A stretch of DNA of 64,000 bases from CAYFKJ01 sp964528595 (GTDB lineage: Bacteria > Pseudomonadota > Alphaproteobacteria > UBA2966). Both the position numbers and the translations under genes were made by a program. Under the pieces are notes generated by a model. That model saw only the letters and a program-made list of their open reading frames with translations, had not been told where the DNA came from and made no database searches. The stretch lies in the NCBI GenBank assembly GCA_964528595.1, contig CAZGTM010000014.1, positions 7,440-71,439 on the forward strand, read 5' to 3'. This document shows, piece by piece, positions 32,263 through 41,709 of the stretch (its first letter is position 1; every line of letters begins with the position of its first letter).

Positions 32263-33036
32263 ATGATGAGCGAACGACAGGCCGAGTTCCGGCGTGAATA
32301 CCGCTCGCGCATAGCCGGCTGGTACAACGGATACGCCCACGTCGCCGTGATCTACGTGATCGGACTGGGGGCGATGTACGTCTACGTCAGCAACATCCAG
32401 AACGTGCAGTGGTGGGAATGGCTGGTCATCCCCGTCGTCGGCGTCGCCTGCAACGGTTTCGAGTGGTTCCTGCATATGCACATTATGCACCGGCCGAAAA
32501 ATGTGCGCGGCCTCAGGGCCATCTACCAGCGCCATACGCTCAATCATCACCAGTTCTTCACCGACCAGGAAATGCGCTTTCGCGACAATCAGGACTGGCG
32601 CGTCACCTTCTTCCCGCCTTATGCATTGATCGTTTTTATCCTGATGTCGGCGATCGGCGCCGTCGTCGTCAATTTCGTCATTTCCACCAATGCCGCCTGG
32701 CTGCTGATGTGCTCGACGACCGGCATGTACCTGATCTACGAGTTCATGCATTTCTGCTGTCACGTCGACGAAAACGCCTTCGTGCGCTATTGCCCGTTCG
32801 TCAATACCATCCGCCGCCACCACACGGCCCATCACAACGACCGTTTGATGATGGAGGTCAACATGAACCTGACCTTCCCCATCGCGGACTGGTTCCTGGG
32901 CACGTCAGATCTCAACCGCGGTCTTTTGGGCCATATCTTCAATGGCTACGGCACGGCGCACCTGAAGTCGGATTTGAAGGGCACGCCCCTCAGCCCCATC
33001 GAAGCGGCCGCCACGCCCATACCCGCCGAGACCTGA
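32263..33036 (+). CDS. Membrane di-iron hydroxylase, fatty acid hydroxylase/sterol desaturase superfamily
   Basis: Integral membrane protein of 257 residues with about four helices. Eight or more histidines form the di-iron boxes: HMHIMHRP, RHTLNHHQFF, FMHFCCH and RRHHTAHHND. These match the fatty acid hydroxylase superfamily. ATG 32263 follows GGGAGGG; a GTG at 32224 is less likely. It has its own promoter after module B and converges with an MFS gene. It may hydroxylate a lipid or the imported compound; the link to the C1 genes rests only on proximity and a similar operator. Confidence 0.8.
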   Translation: MMSERQAEFRREYRSRIAGWYNGYAHVAVIYVIGLGAMYVYVSNIQNVQWWEWLVIPVVGVACNGFEWFLHMHIMHRPKNVRGLRAIYQRHTLNHHQFFTDQEMRFRDNQDWRVTFFPPYALIVFILMSAIGAVVVNFVISTNAAWLLMCSTTGMYLIYEFMHFCCHVDENAFVRYCPFVNTIRRHHTAHHNDRLMMEVNMNLTFPIADWFLGTSDLNRGLLGHIFNGYGTAHLKSDLKGTPLSPIEAAATPIPAET

Positions 33037-33048
33037 AAATAAACCCGG

Positions 33049-34275
33049 CTAGACGCTTTCCTTTACCGGGTCGGGTGACCGCCGCCGCACCTGCATGACG
33101 GTTGGCACGGTGACAATCAGGATGGCGGCGACCACGAGGATGACGATCTTGGGGTCGCCGCGGTCCAGCAGCCAGCCCAGGAACACCGGCATGCTGAGCG
33201 AGCCCAGGTCGAGGCCGGCATAAACGAAGCCGAAGACGCGCCCGGCCTTTCCTTCCGGCGTGACCTTGCGCACGATCATGTCGCGCGAGGGCGTGGTTAA
33301 TCCTAAGAAGAACCCCGAGAGCACCATCAACGCCTGTACCGCCAGGACGGACCCGCCGGCGGTCGCGACGCCGAACATGAAAACGCCCGACAACGTGGTG
33401 CCGATCATGGCCGTGACGTGATGGCTCGGCGTGCGGTCGGCGATGATGCCGCCGACGAATACGCCGCCGGCCGAGGCGATGATGAAGGCTGTCAGCGCGG
33501 CCGTGGCCGAACCGTACGGCAGACCGTGCAGTTTCATCAGACTGAGGGCGCCGAAGCTTTGCACGCCGATGATCGCCATGGCGAGGAAGGTGAAATAGCA
33601 AAAACACAGCACGATAGGCGCTGACGACAGCAGCCGGATGTCGGCGGCGAAAGATTCTTCCTCGGGGTCCTGCCATTTGGTCTCCACCACGGGTTCGTCG
33701 GCCAGATCGCGGCTCCAGAACAACATGAAGGCGACATAGGCCAGCCCGGCGGCGCCGGCGGAAGCAACGGCCGTGCGCCAGTCGAACAGCGCCGCCAGAC
33801 CGGCCACGAATGGCGGCGCCACGGCCCAGCCGAGATTGCCACACAGTGCATGGACGGCATAGGCGCGGCCCAACCGGGCCGGGTTCACCTTGCGCGTCAG
33901 GATCGAAAGATCGGCCGGGTGAAAGACGCTGAGGCCGATGCCGACGACGACGGCAAGGGCGACCAAAACCTCGTAACTTTGCGCCACAGACATGGCCAGC
34001 GTGGCTAGGCTGCAGATCGCCAGGCCCGACAATAGAATGCGGCGTGCGCCGATGCGGTCGACCAGGAAACCGGCAATCATCTGCCCCGTTCCGGATGCCG
34101 CGAACATCAAGGTCGCCAACAGGCCGAGGGCGGTGAACGAGACGTCGAATTCGACCTTCAGTATGACGAAAATCGGCGGCAGGACCATCTGGAAAAAATG
34201 GCTGTAGCCGTGGGCGACGCCCACAAGTCCGATGACTTTGACGTCGCGGCCCAACGTTGAAGTCGCAACGCTCAT
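33049..34275 (-). CDS. MFS transporter
   Basis: Major facilitator protein of 408 residues with 12 predicted helices. The loop 2-3 motif reads GFLVDRIGARRILLSG and the matching C-half loop GGIIADRTPSHH. Its start is divergent from the TupA-like gene (about 120 bases apart). No substrate can be assigned; export or organic anion uptake are both possible. Confidence 0.85.
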   Translation of the reverse strand: MSVATSTLGRDVKVIGLVGVAHGYSHFFQMVLPPIFVILKVEFDVSFTALGLLATLMFAASGTGQMIAGFLVDRIGARRILLSGLAICSLATLAMSVAQSYEVLVALAVVVGIGLSVFHPADLSILTRKVNPARLGRAYAVHALCGNLGWAVAPPFVAGLAALFDWRTAVASAGAAGLAYVAFMLFWSRDLADEPVVETKWQDPEEESFAADIRLLSSAPIVLCFCYFTFLAMAIIGVQSFGALSLMKLHGLPYGSATAALTAFIIASAGGVFVGGIIADRTPSHHVTAMIGTTLSGVFMFGVATAGGSVLAVQALMVLSGFFLGLTTPSRDMIVRKVTPEGKAGRVFGFVYAGLDLGSLSMPVFLGWLLDRGDPKIVILVVAAILIVTVPTVMQVRRRSPDPVKESV

Positions 34276-34393
34276 AAGGTACCTACCAACATACGAAATT
34301 GTACTACGGAAGCCGATTATCGGTACACACGTATCGCCACATGGCAGCTATGCTTCTATCTTGCTGCATCGAAATAAATAACCGAGGGAATGA

Positions 34394-35236
34394 ATGCGGA
34401 TCGGATCTATCGCGTTGGCAGCACTGGCGGTCTTGGGTCTGGGACTGTGCGCGCCGGCCCACGATGCGAAGGCGGCGAACCGCTTTATCGTCGTGGCGTC
34501 GACCACGTCGACGGAAAACTCCGGCCTCTTCACGCACCTGCTGCCGAAGTTCACCGCGGCCAGCGGCATCGACGTTCGGGTCGTCGCCGTCGGCACCGGC
34601 CAGGCGATCCGACTGGCCCGCAACGGCGATGCCGACGTCTTGCTGGTCCACCACAAGGCGTCGGAGAAAAAATTCGTGGCCGACGGCTTCGGCGTCGAAC
34701 GCCACGACGTGATGTACAACGATTTCGTCATCGCGGGACCCAAAACGGATCCGGCGGAGATCGGCGGGGTGGCGTCCGCGACCGACGCCCTCAACCGCAT
34801 CGCCGCGAAGCAAGCCGCCTTCGTCAGCCGGGGCGACGACAGCGGTACGCACAAGGCGGAATTGGGATTATGGCGGGCGGCTGAGGTCGATCCGTCCGAC
34901 GCCTCCGGCGCCTGGTACCGCGAAACCGGATCAGGCATGGGGGCGGCGTTGAACACGGCCGCCGCTCTCGGCGCCTATGTCCTGACGGACCGCGCCACCT
35001 GGGTCTCGTTCGGCAATAAGCAAGGTCTCGAAATACTTGTCGAGGGCGATGCCCGCCTCTTCAATCAATACGGCGTTATCGCGGTCAGTCCGAAAAGACA
35101 CCCGCACATCAAGGCGACGGAAGGGCAGGCGTTTGTCGATTGGCTGATATCAACTGAGGGCCAAGCCGCCATTGCGGCATTTAGGGTCCGAGGCCAGCAG
35201 CTTTTCCATCCCAATGCGACAAAACCGGGATCTTAG
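34394..35236 (+). CDS. Tungstate/molybdate-type periplasmic binding protein (TupA-like)
   Basis: Secreted binding protein of 280 residues with a signal peptide ending at about residue 27 (AKA-ANR). The TupA anion-binding text VASTTSTENSGLF and SRGDDSGTHKAEL is clear, as are VLLVHHKASEK and PKTDPA. TupA binds tungstate tightly and works with TupB and TupC, which are absent here. It lies next to the formate dehydrogenase locus, which needs a Mo or W pterin, so it may supply the metal. The orphan state is notable. Confidence 0.83.
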   Translation: MRIGSIALAALAVLGLGLCAPAHDAKAANRFIVVASTTSTENSGLFTHLLPKFTAASGIDVRVVAVGTGQAIRLARNGDADVLLVHHKASEKKFVADGFGVERHDVMYNDFVIAGPKTDPAEIGGVASATDALNRIAAKQAAFVSRGDDSGTHKAELGLWRAAEVDPSDASGAWYRETGSGMGAALNTAAALGAYVLTDRATWVSFGNKQGLEILVEGDARLFNQYGVIAVSPKRHPHIKATEGQAFVDWLISTEGQAAIAAFRVRGQQLFHPNATKPGS

Positions 35237-35245
35237 CCGGGGCCG

Positions 35246-35452
35246 TCAGGACAGCTCGATTTCACCCTCAATATTTATTTCCAGGTCGATACTTCCGAGT
35301 TTCAGCGTGACGATCGCGTCGAGAGTTTCATCGCCGCTCAAATCCCCGGCCGCCAGCGCCTCGCGAACGGCCTTCTCGATTTCACGCTGAGAGGTAATGC
35401 CGACTTTTTTTAGAAACTTCCTCACGTCCATGTTGAAGTGTTCTTCATCCAT
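35246..35452 (-). CDS. DUF6494-like small protein
   Basis: Cytoplasmic protein of 68 residues. The text FNMDVRKFLKKVGITSQREIEKAVREALAAG fits DUF6494, as I recall it from the ends of formate dehydrogenase loci. It is the last gene of the minus-strand fdh group, 49 bases after the gamma subunit. Function unknown; its constant location suggests a maturation or regulatory role. Confidence 0.62.
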   Translation of the reverse strand: MDEEHFNMDVRKFLKKVGITSQREIEKAVREALAAGDLSGDETLDAIVTLKLGSIDLEINIEGEIELS

Positions 35453-35501
35453 CGGATGGGGCTCCCGTTTTTTGGCAGTTTATTGGCGGCCGGTTGGCGG
35501 G

Positions 35502-36545
35502 TCAGGCTTCCTGAACCTCGGTGGTGTTTTCGTCGATCGCGTCGACCCAGGCGCTGTGGTGCTCGCGCGCCCAGTTCTCGTCGACATAGCCCGAGTACAT
35601 GGCATCGAAGGCGCCCTCCATGCCAAGGCTGCCGATATAGATATGGGCGATGATAATGGCGATCATCACGACCGAAACCGAGGAGTGCACGATCTGGATG
35701 AGTTGCATCCCCGCCATATCCGTTCCGGTGAACGGAAAGAGCAAGGCCAGGCCCGTCAGAAACAGTGCCGCGCCGCCGATCGTAACCGTCCAGAAGATGA
35801 ATTTTTGGCCAGTGTTGAACCGCCCTGCCTTGGGGTGGGCGCCTTTGACGAACAGCCCGCCGCCCTCGGCGATCCAGCCCGCGTCGTAGCGGTCGGGCAG
35901 GTTATCCTTGACCCAAAGGACGAACATCATCACCACGCCGACGATGAATACGAAGCCGAGGTAGTTGTGCACGTACTTGCCGCCCAGCGAGAACAAGGCG
36001 AAGGCGTCGGCGCCGATCAGAGGCTTGAGGACGTAACGGCCGTACATCACGTTGAGACCGGTGATGCCCAGAATGATGAAACTGACTGCCGTCAGCCAAT
36101 GGGCGAGGCGGTCGAGGCCATTGAAACGCATCACCAGTTTGCCGGAAAAACCGCTGTCGATGCGGATGCGCTTGCGCACGGCAAAAAAGATGACCAGCAC
36201 CACCAGTGTCGCCGCCATGGCCCGCGCGCCGTACACCTTCAGGGGGCCGTTGTTGATGGCGCGCCAGTTATCACCCTCGGACTGGACCAGAACGCCGGCC
36301 TGCTTGTCGGGCAGGGATACCGTGCCGCGAATACCGTGCCGAACGGCGCGCCAGCTCTCCGAATCGCTTGAGAATCCTTGCGCCTCTCCCGGTACCTGAC
36401 CCTTGGTTTGGGCGGCCGCCTCATTGCTCGAAAACGGCACGAACAGGCTACCGCCGATCACGAATGCCGCCATGACCGCGGCAAGGACAACGGCTTTCAT
36501 CCCGGAGAACTGAAAACTCCCGTTTTTCCAGTTGTTCGCAAGCAT
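35502..36545 (-). CDS. Formate dehydrogenase gamma subunit, cytochrome b556
   Basis: Membrane cytochrome b of 347 residues that takes electrons from the FdhAB dimer to quinone. It has an N-terminal signal-like segment, a periplasmic stretch to about residue 105, and four main helices with haem-binding His in RLAHWLTAVSF, KYVHNYLGF and IVHSSVSVVMIAIIIAHIYIG. ATG 36545 follows GAGGAG by seven bases and is preferred over the TTG at 36560. The long N-terminal region is common in alphaproteobacterial forms. Confidence 0.88.
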   Translation of the reverse strand: MLANNWKNGSFQFSGMKAVVLAAVMAAFVIGGSLFVPFSSNEAAAQTKGQVPGEAQGFSSDSESWRAVRHGIRGTVSLPDKQAGVLVQSEGDNWRAINNGPLKVYGARAMAATLVVLVIFFAVRKRIRIDSGFSGKLVMRFNGLDRLAHWLTAVSFIILGITGLNVMYGRYVLKPLIGADAFALFSLGGKYVHNYLGFVFIVGVVMMFVLWVKDNLPDRYDAGWIAEGGGLFVKGAHPKAGRFNTGQKFIFWTVTIGGAALFLTGLALLFPFTGTDMAGMQLIQIVHSSVSVVMIAIIIAHIYIGSLGMEGAFDAMYSGYVDENWAREHHSAWVDAIDENTTEVQEA

Positions 36546-36571
36546 GAAGGATCTCCTCAATTGGCCCTTTG

Positions 36572-36871
36572 TCAGGGCGCTCTTTGGCCGCCGATACGGT
36601 TGAGTCGAACACTCTTTGACGCACCGCTGCTGGTTCCCGACGCGGCCCCCGGCAGGCTCGCGCCGCCCAGGCCGGACTGCGCCCAGGCGCGGTCCCGGAT
36701 CATCGACCTTGTCTTCGGACTGAGCGGGAGGCTCTTGTTGCCGAGATAAACGCCCTTCTTGTATTCCAGAATGCGGCCCTGTTCCTCGGGCCGGCAGGCG
36801 CCCAGCGACGTGACGACGGCGAAGCCCAGCACAAGGACCGCCGCCGTCCGACCGAACATCATTTCGATCAT
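36572..36871 (-). CDS. Small lipoprotein in the fdh operon
   Basis: Putative lipoprotein of 99 residues. The leader MIEMMFGRTAAVLVLGFAVV ends in SLGAC, a lipobox, with Cys25 as the lipid site. The mature part is Gly/Ser/Ala-rich and holds ILEYKKGVYLGNKS. Similar small proteins occur between fdh beta and gamma genes in some alphaproteobacteria by my recollection, without known role. It sits 26 bases before the gamma subunit and may help assembly at the periplasmic face. Confidence 0.55.
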   Translation of the reverse strand: MIEMMFGRTAAVLVLGFAVVTSLGACRPEEQGRILEYKKGVYLGNKSLPLSPKTRSMIRDRAWAQSGLGGASLPGAASGTSSGASKSVRLNRIGGQRAP

Positions 36872-36967
36872 CTCATAATCCCAATTCGCTGACGGTCGGT
36901 GCGGGCGACCGGAACGACCCGATGGGATCGTTCCGGTCCGCACCAACCGTACGCTTACGCCCTGCGG

Positions 36968-37564
36968 TTACGACCTGGCCTTCAGTCTGTAGGCCGTACC
37001 CCATCCCCAGGCGCCACTGCCGAACCCGCGCGCCGTGACGCGTTCGCGGTAAATACCGGAGACCTCGTCACCGTCACCGGCGAGCAGGGCTTTCGACGAG
37101 CACATTTCGGCGCAGATCGGAAGCTTGCCCTCGGCCAGACGATTGCGGCCGTACTTCTGGTATTCGGCACTGGAGTGGTCTTGTTCCGGTCCGCCGGCGC
37201 AGAAGGTGCACTTGTCCATCTTGCCGCGCGAGCCGAAGTTTCCTGCTTGCGGATATTGCGGCGCGCCGAACGGGCAGGCGTAGAAGCAATAGCCGCAGCC
37301 GATGCACAGGTCCTTGGAGTGCAGCACGACGCCGTCCTCGGTGTCGTAAATGCAGTCGACCGGACAGACCGCGATACAAGGTGCATCGGAGCAGTGCATG
37401 CAGGCGACCGAGATCGAGCGCTCCCCGGGGTTGCCGTCGTTCAAGGTGACGACGCGGCGGCGGTTGATGCCCCAGGGGATTTCGTGCTCGTTCTTACAGG
37501 CGGTAACGCAACCGTTGCATTCGGTGCAACGCTCGGCATCGCAGAGGAATTTCATTCTAGCCAT
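36968..37564 (-). CDS. fdhB: Formate dehydrogenase beta subunit, four [4Fe-4S] ferredoxin
   Basis: Iron-sulfur subunit of 198 residues. Four cysteine clusters are visible: CDAERCTECNGCVTACK, CMHCSDAPCIAVCP, CIGCGYCFYACP and CTFCAGGP with a distal CAEMC. It wires the molybdopterin site in the alpha subunit to cytochrome b. ATG 37564 follows GGAGG. It begins 13 bases after the alpha subunit stop. Confidence 0.93.
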   Translation of the reverse strand: MARMKFLCDAERCTECNGCVTACKNEHEIPWGINRRRVVTLNDGNPGERSISVACMHCSDAPCIAVCPVDCIYDTEDGVVLHSKDLCIGCGYCFYACPFGAPQYPQAGNFGSRGKMDKCTFCAGGPEQDHSSAEYQKYGRNRLAEGKLPICAEMCSSKALLAGDGDEVSGIYRERVTARGFGSGAWGWGTAYRLKARS

Positions 37565-37577
37565 TTTTCATTCCTCC

Positions 37578-40457
37578 CTATGCCTTGCTCAGATTGCAGA
37601 GAGACACTTTGCTCTCCTGCATCTGAGTTACCGCGTCGTAGCCATAGGTCATGGCGGTGTTGGCCGCCTCCCCAAGCACATAAGGGTCGGCTCCCGGCGG
37701 GTACTTGGATCTTTGATCCTCGCCCTGCCAATGACCGCCGAAGTGGAACGGCATGAAGACGACGCCGCGCCCGACCCGGTTGGTAAACATCGCTTTGACC
37801 TTGACCTTGGCGCCTTCCGGCGTCGCCACCCAGACGTCGCTGCCGTTCTTGATGCCGGCATTGTTGGCGTCGTATGGATTGATCTCGGCGAACATCTCCT
37901 GCTGCAACTCGGCGAGCCAGGGATTGGACCGGCTCTCGTCGCCGCCGCCCTCGTATTCGACCAGGCGGCCGGAGGTGAGGATCAGCGGATACTTCTTCGA
38001 GAAGTCCTTGTCCTGGATCGACTTGTAGAGCGTCGGCAGGCGGTAGTTCTTGGTATCCGCGAAGGTGGGATAATCTCCCACCAGATCGCGGCGCGGCGTG
38101 TAGAGCGGTTCGCGGTGCAGCGGCACCGGATCCGGGAAGGTCCACACCACCGTCCTCGCCTTGGCGTTGCCGAACGGGGCGCAGCCGTGCTTAATGGCGA
38201 CGCGCTGGATACCGCCCGAAAGGTCGGTCTTCCAGTTGGTCTTGTCGCCCGCCACCTTGCTGATCGCCGCGTTTTCGGCAGCCGTCAGGTCGCCGGCCCA
38301 GCCCAGTTTCTTGAGCATGGCCATGGAGAATTCGGGATAGCCGTCCTTGATCTCCGAATCGACCGGATACGATCCTTCGGCCAGCAGGTTTTCGCCATTG
38401 CGCTGGACGCCGAAGCGGGCGCGGAAACTGAGACCGCCTTCCGCCACCGGCTTGGAGGGATCATAGAGGATCGGCGTGCCCGGATGCGCCATCTTGTCCG
38501 TGCCCCAGCAGGGCCACGGCAGGCCGAAGTACTCGCCGTCCGCTGGTCCGCCGATAGCCTGCAGCGTGTTCTTGTCGAACGTCGACATGTTGGCCATGTG
38601 CAGGCGCAGGCGTTCGGGCGACTGGCCGGTGTAGCCGATCGTCCACATGCCCTTATTGAACTCGCGCGTGACGTCTTCGACCAGCGGCTCCTCGCCGTTC
38701 ACCTTGATGTTCTTGAGGTATTCATCGGCGAACCCAAGTTTCTTTGCGAACTTGTACATGATGGTTTGGTCGGGCAGCGATTCGAAAACCGGCTCAATGA
38801 CCTTTTCCCGCCACTGCAGGGAGCGGTTGGAGGCCGTCACGGAACCGTAGGTTTCGAACTGCGTTGCCGCAGGCAGGATATAGACGCCGTCCTTGCGGTC
38901 ATGCATCACCGCCGACATGGTCGGGTAGGGATCGATGATGACCAACAGGTCCAGCTTCTCCATCGCCTTCTTCATGTCGGGCAAGCGCGTCTGCGAATTG
39001 GGCGCGTGTCCCCAGAAGACCATGGCCCGGACATTGTCCGGCTGGTCCATCTGATCCTTCGGCGTCAGGACGCCGTCGAACCAGCGCGAGACGACAATAC
39101 CCTTGGTCTCCATCAGCTTCTTGCTGGCGAAGCGTTTCAAGAGATAGTCGTAGTCGACGTCCCAAACGCGGGCCCAGTGCTTCCATGACCCGGTCTTGAG
39201 GCCGTAGTAACCCGGCAGCGAGTGCGACAGGATGCAGAAATCCGTGGCGCCCTGGACGTTGTCGTGGCCGCGGAAGATATTTGCGCCGCCGCCGGACTTG
39301 CCCATGTTGCCCAAAGCCAGCTGCAGGATGCAGTAGGCGCGGGTGTTGTCGTTGCCGTTGGTATGCTGTGTGCCGCCCATGCACCAGATGATCGTGCCGG
39401 GACGGTTGTTGGCCAGCGTGCGGGCAACGCGCTTCAATTGCGAGCCCGGTACGCCCGTGACGCGTTCGGTTTCCTCCGGCGTCCACTTCTTGACCTCAGC
39501 CTTGATCTCTTCAAGCCCCCAGACACGCTGGCGGATGAACTCCTTGTCTTCCCAGCCGTTCTCGAAGACGTGCCAGAGAATGCCCCAGATCAGCGCCACG
39601 TCGGTGCCGGGGCGCATGCGGACGTATTCGTCGGCATGGGCCGCGGTGCGCGTGAAGCGCGGATCGCAGACGATAATCGGTGCGTTGTTCTGCTCCTTGG
39701 CCTTCATCAGGTGGAGCATCGCAACGGGGTGCGCCTCCGCCGCGTTGGAGCCGATCATGAAGATCGCCCGCGAATTCTGGATGTCGTTGAACGAATTCGT
39801 CATGGCGCCGTAGCCCCAGGTATTGGCAACGCCGGCGACCGTGGTCGAATGGCAGATGCGGGCCTGGTGATCGACGTTGTTCGAGCCCCAGAAGGCCGCG
39901 AACTTACGGAACAGGTAGGATTGCTCGTTACTGAACTTGGCCGAACCGAGCCAGTAGACGCTATCCGGTCCCGACGCCTTGCGGATCTCCAACATCTTGT
40001 CGCCGATGTCGTTGACCGCTTGGTCCCAGGAGACCCGTTTCCATTTGCCGCCTTCCAGCTTCATCGGATAGCGCGCCCGGCGTTCGCCGTGCGCGTGTTC
40101 GCGCACAGACGCGCCCTTGGCGCAGTGTCCACCGAGGTTGAAGGGACTGTCGAAGTTCGGTTCCTGACCGACCCAGACGCCGCCCTGAACTTCGGCGTCG
40201 ATGGCGCAACCGACCGAGCAATGCGTGCAGACCGATGTGACCAACTTGATCTGGGCCTTGCCCGCCGCCGCCTGGGCATCGGCCTTCTTGACCGTGCCGA
40301 GACTGAGCGCGCCCGCGCCCGCGGCAGCGATGCCGCTGGCCGCTAGGCCGGAGCGTTTCAAGAATGTCCGCCGGTCGACGGTTTCGCCGGCAACGCTGGT
40401 CAGGGTCTTCGCCAAACGGGGGCCAATCGCCACCCCGCTGGATTTTTTCCTGAGCAT
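37578..40457 (-). CDS. fdhA: Formate dehydrogenase alpha subunit, Mo/W-bis-MGD, Tat-exported, Cys type
   Basis: Catalytic subunit of 959 residues, oxidising formate to CO2 in the periplasm. A Tat signal (RRTFLKRSG, twin Arg 29-30) precedes the mature protein. Cys77, 80, 84 and 112 hold the N-terminal [4Fe-4S] cluster. The metal ligand is Cys202 in HQARICHSTTV, where E. coli FdnG has selenocysteine; no in-frame UGA occurs. Length and the FNAGMW-like C-terminal pterin regions fit a full enzyme. It can finish oxidation of C1 units from the corrinoid and sarcosine pathways. Tungsten or molybdenum is open. Confidence 0.95.
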   Translation of the reverse strand: MLRKKSSGVAIGPRLAKTLTSVAGETVDRRTFLKRSGLAASGIAAAGAGALSLGTVKKADAQAAAGKAQIKLVTSVCTHCSVGCAIDAEVQGGVWVGQEPNFDSPFNLGGHCAKGASVREHAHGERRARYPMKLEGGKWKRVSWDQAVNDIGDKMLEIRKASGPDSVYWLGSAKFSNEQSYLFRKFAAFWGSNNVDHQARICHSTTVAGVANTWGYGAMTNSFNDIQNSRAIFMIGSNAAEAHPVAMLHLMKAKEQNNAPIIVCDPRFTRTAAHADEYVRMRPGTDVALIWGILWHVFENGWEDKEFIRQRVWGLEEIKAEVKKWTPEETERVTGVPGSQLKRVARTLANNRPGTIIWCMGGTQHTNGNDNTRAYCILQLALGNMGKSGGGANIFRGHDNVQGATDFCILSHSLPGYYGLKTGSWKHWARVWDVDYDYLLKRFASKKLMETKGIVVSRWFDGVLTPKDQMDQPDNVRAMVFWGHAPNSQTRLPDMKKAMEKLDLLVIIDPYPTMSAVMHDRKDGVYILPAATQFETYGSVTASNRSLQWREKVIEPVFESLPDQTIMYKFAKKLGFADEYLKNIKVNGEEPLVEDVTREFNKGMWTIGYTGQSPERLRLHMANMSTFDKNTLQAIGGPADGEYFGLPWPCWGTDKMAHPGTPILYDPSKPVAEGGLSFRARFGVQRNGENLLAEGSYPVDSEIKDGYPEFSMAMLKKLGWAGDLTAAENAAISKVAGDKTNWKTDLSGGIQRVAIKHGCAPFGNAKARTVVWTFPDPVPLHREPLYTPRRDLVGDYPTFADTKNYRLPTLYKSIQDKDFSKKYPLILTSGRLVEYEGGGDESRSNPWLAELQQEMFAEINPYDANNAGIKNGSDVWVATPEGAKVKVKAMFTNRVGRGVVFMPFHFGGHWQGEDQRSKYPPGADPYVLGEAANTAMTYGYDAVTQMQESKVSLCNLSKA

Positions 40458-40528
40458 GTTTCTCTCCCTATCCCAAAGCTGATTGTTTTGGGTGTTTGGT
40501 TATCTTGTTGGCGTCCTCTTCAAGACAC

Positions 40529-40732
40529 TTAGAATCTTGCTGCCGAGTACGCTTTTTTGACGTGATCGGTAAGCTGGTAGCCGCGGTCCTTGCGGTTTGC
40601 CGGGGCCGCTTCGGCCTCCGTCGGTTTTGCGCTGATCGTGGCCGCCGCGGCACCTGCCGCACCGACACCGGCCAACTTGAAAAAGTCGCGCCGGCTTGTC
40701 TCGTCTTTGCTTGATTTTTCTTCCTTACGCAT
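40529..40732 (-). CDS. Formate dehydrogenase region Tat-target small protein
   Basis: Protein of 67 residues that is mostly a twin-arginine leader: SRRDFFKLAGVGAAGAAAAT, followed by NRKDRGYQLTDHVKKAYSAARF. This is the known small Tat-target family found just upstream of fdhA. ATG 40732 is used; the frame upstream is not coding. It probably aids export or assembly of FdhA. Confidence 0.82.
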   Translation of the reverse strand: MRKEEKSSKDETSRRDFFKLAGVGAAGAAAATISAKPTEAEAAPANRKDRGYQLTDHVKKAYSAARF

Positions 40733-40828
40733 GTCGTCAAACCCCTGTCTGAAAATGGGTTGAAATCGCAACAAAACTTGGAACCAATCGAATTCGAATA
40801 TGGACAACAACTCGTGTCGCGGCGGCAC

Positions 40829-41494
40829 TCAGGCCGCCATCTTGAAGCCTTGTTTCTCGATATCCATGAACAGCCGTCCGACAGCGCCGAGCGGCATGTA
40901 AAGTGCGGCCGACTGGGCGCGCTCCAAATCCTCAAAAAATTTCGCAGCCCAGGGCCCGACATGGGCATTGAAGAAATCCCGCTGGGTGGCGAGGTCGACG
41001 GGCGCGCCGAACGATCCGGCGATCAGACCGGCCATCATCTCGCAGATGCTGGCGATGTGATCTTCGGGTTCGGCCACGTCATCCGCATGCTCGATGCCGA
41101 GCGCGGTCATGGTATCGCGTAGTTCGGCCAGCGGTTTCTCATAGAGAAATCCGGTCAAATAGAACGAGGCGTAGGGATTGAGCTCACCGCCGTTCACGCC
41201 GATAAACAAGGCGTGGTATTCGTCGCTGGCGGGTGCTGGATCGCTCGCTCGAGCGGCGGCGCCCAATGACGCCAACGCGAGTCCCAAAGGGCTATCGTCG
41301 CCCGTCAAATCGGCAAGTTGCTTGAGAGTATCTTCATCGGGGGGCGCGGCGAGCGCACGGCCTAAAAGCGCATAGAGACCGGCACGAAGAAAATCCTCTT
41401 CGCTCACCTCTCCCGTATCGAGGTATTGGGCCTCAATGCCGTCTTGGGCGTCGATTTCGGACGCGTCCAAAGGCTCCCCTCCCAGACGGTCCAT
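40829..41494 (-). CDS. TorD/DmsD-family molybdoenzyme chaperone
   Basis: All-helical cytoplasmic protein of 221 residues. Typical text includes RAGLYALLGRALAAPPDE, EYHALFIGVNGGELNPYASFYLTGFLYEKPLAELR and DHIASICEMMAGLI. TorD-family proteins bind Tat leaders and guide cofactor insertion; this one should serve FdhA and perhaps the small Tat protein. It precedes that gene by 96 bases on the minus strand. A 215-base gap separates it from the DUF3306 gene upstream; nothing was recognised in that gap. Confidence 0.82.
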   Translation of the reverse strand: MDRLGGEPLDASEIDAQDGIEAQYLDTGEVSEEDFLRAGLYALLGRALAAPPDEDTLKQLADLTGDDSPLGLALASLGAAARASDPAPASDEYHALFIGVNGGELNPYASFYLTGFLYEKPLAELRDTMTALGIEHADDVAEPEDHIASICEMMAGLIAGSFGAPVDLATQRDFFNAHVGPWAAKFFEDLERAQSAALYMPLGAVGRLFMDIEKQGFKMAA

Positions 41495-41709
41495 TTATCG
41501 CCTCAACCTTACCCCTGGGCGAAACCACGGACCGGTTGCTTCGGATGCGCTATTAACCATGGCGCACCTTCTCTTAAGCAACTCAAGTATGCTCCTGTTA
41601 CGAGTGGGTGGTCAATCAACGAATCGGTGAACGGGTGGACGAAGCCCGCCCTATTTCAATCATTTAGAAAACCGTCATATAGCAGTGCACCTCCACACTG
41701 AGGAGCAGT

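Noticed and set aside
37350..39188. Plus-strand open frame of about 610 codons opposite fdhA
   Set aside because: Antisense to the formate dehydrogenase catalytic subunit; no motifs or plausible ribosome site.
37578..40457. Selenocysteine in FdhA
   Set aside because: The active-site codon is a normal Cys codon and the frame has no internal UGA, despite selD nearby.
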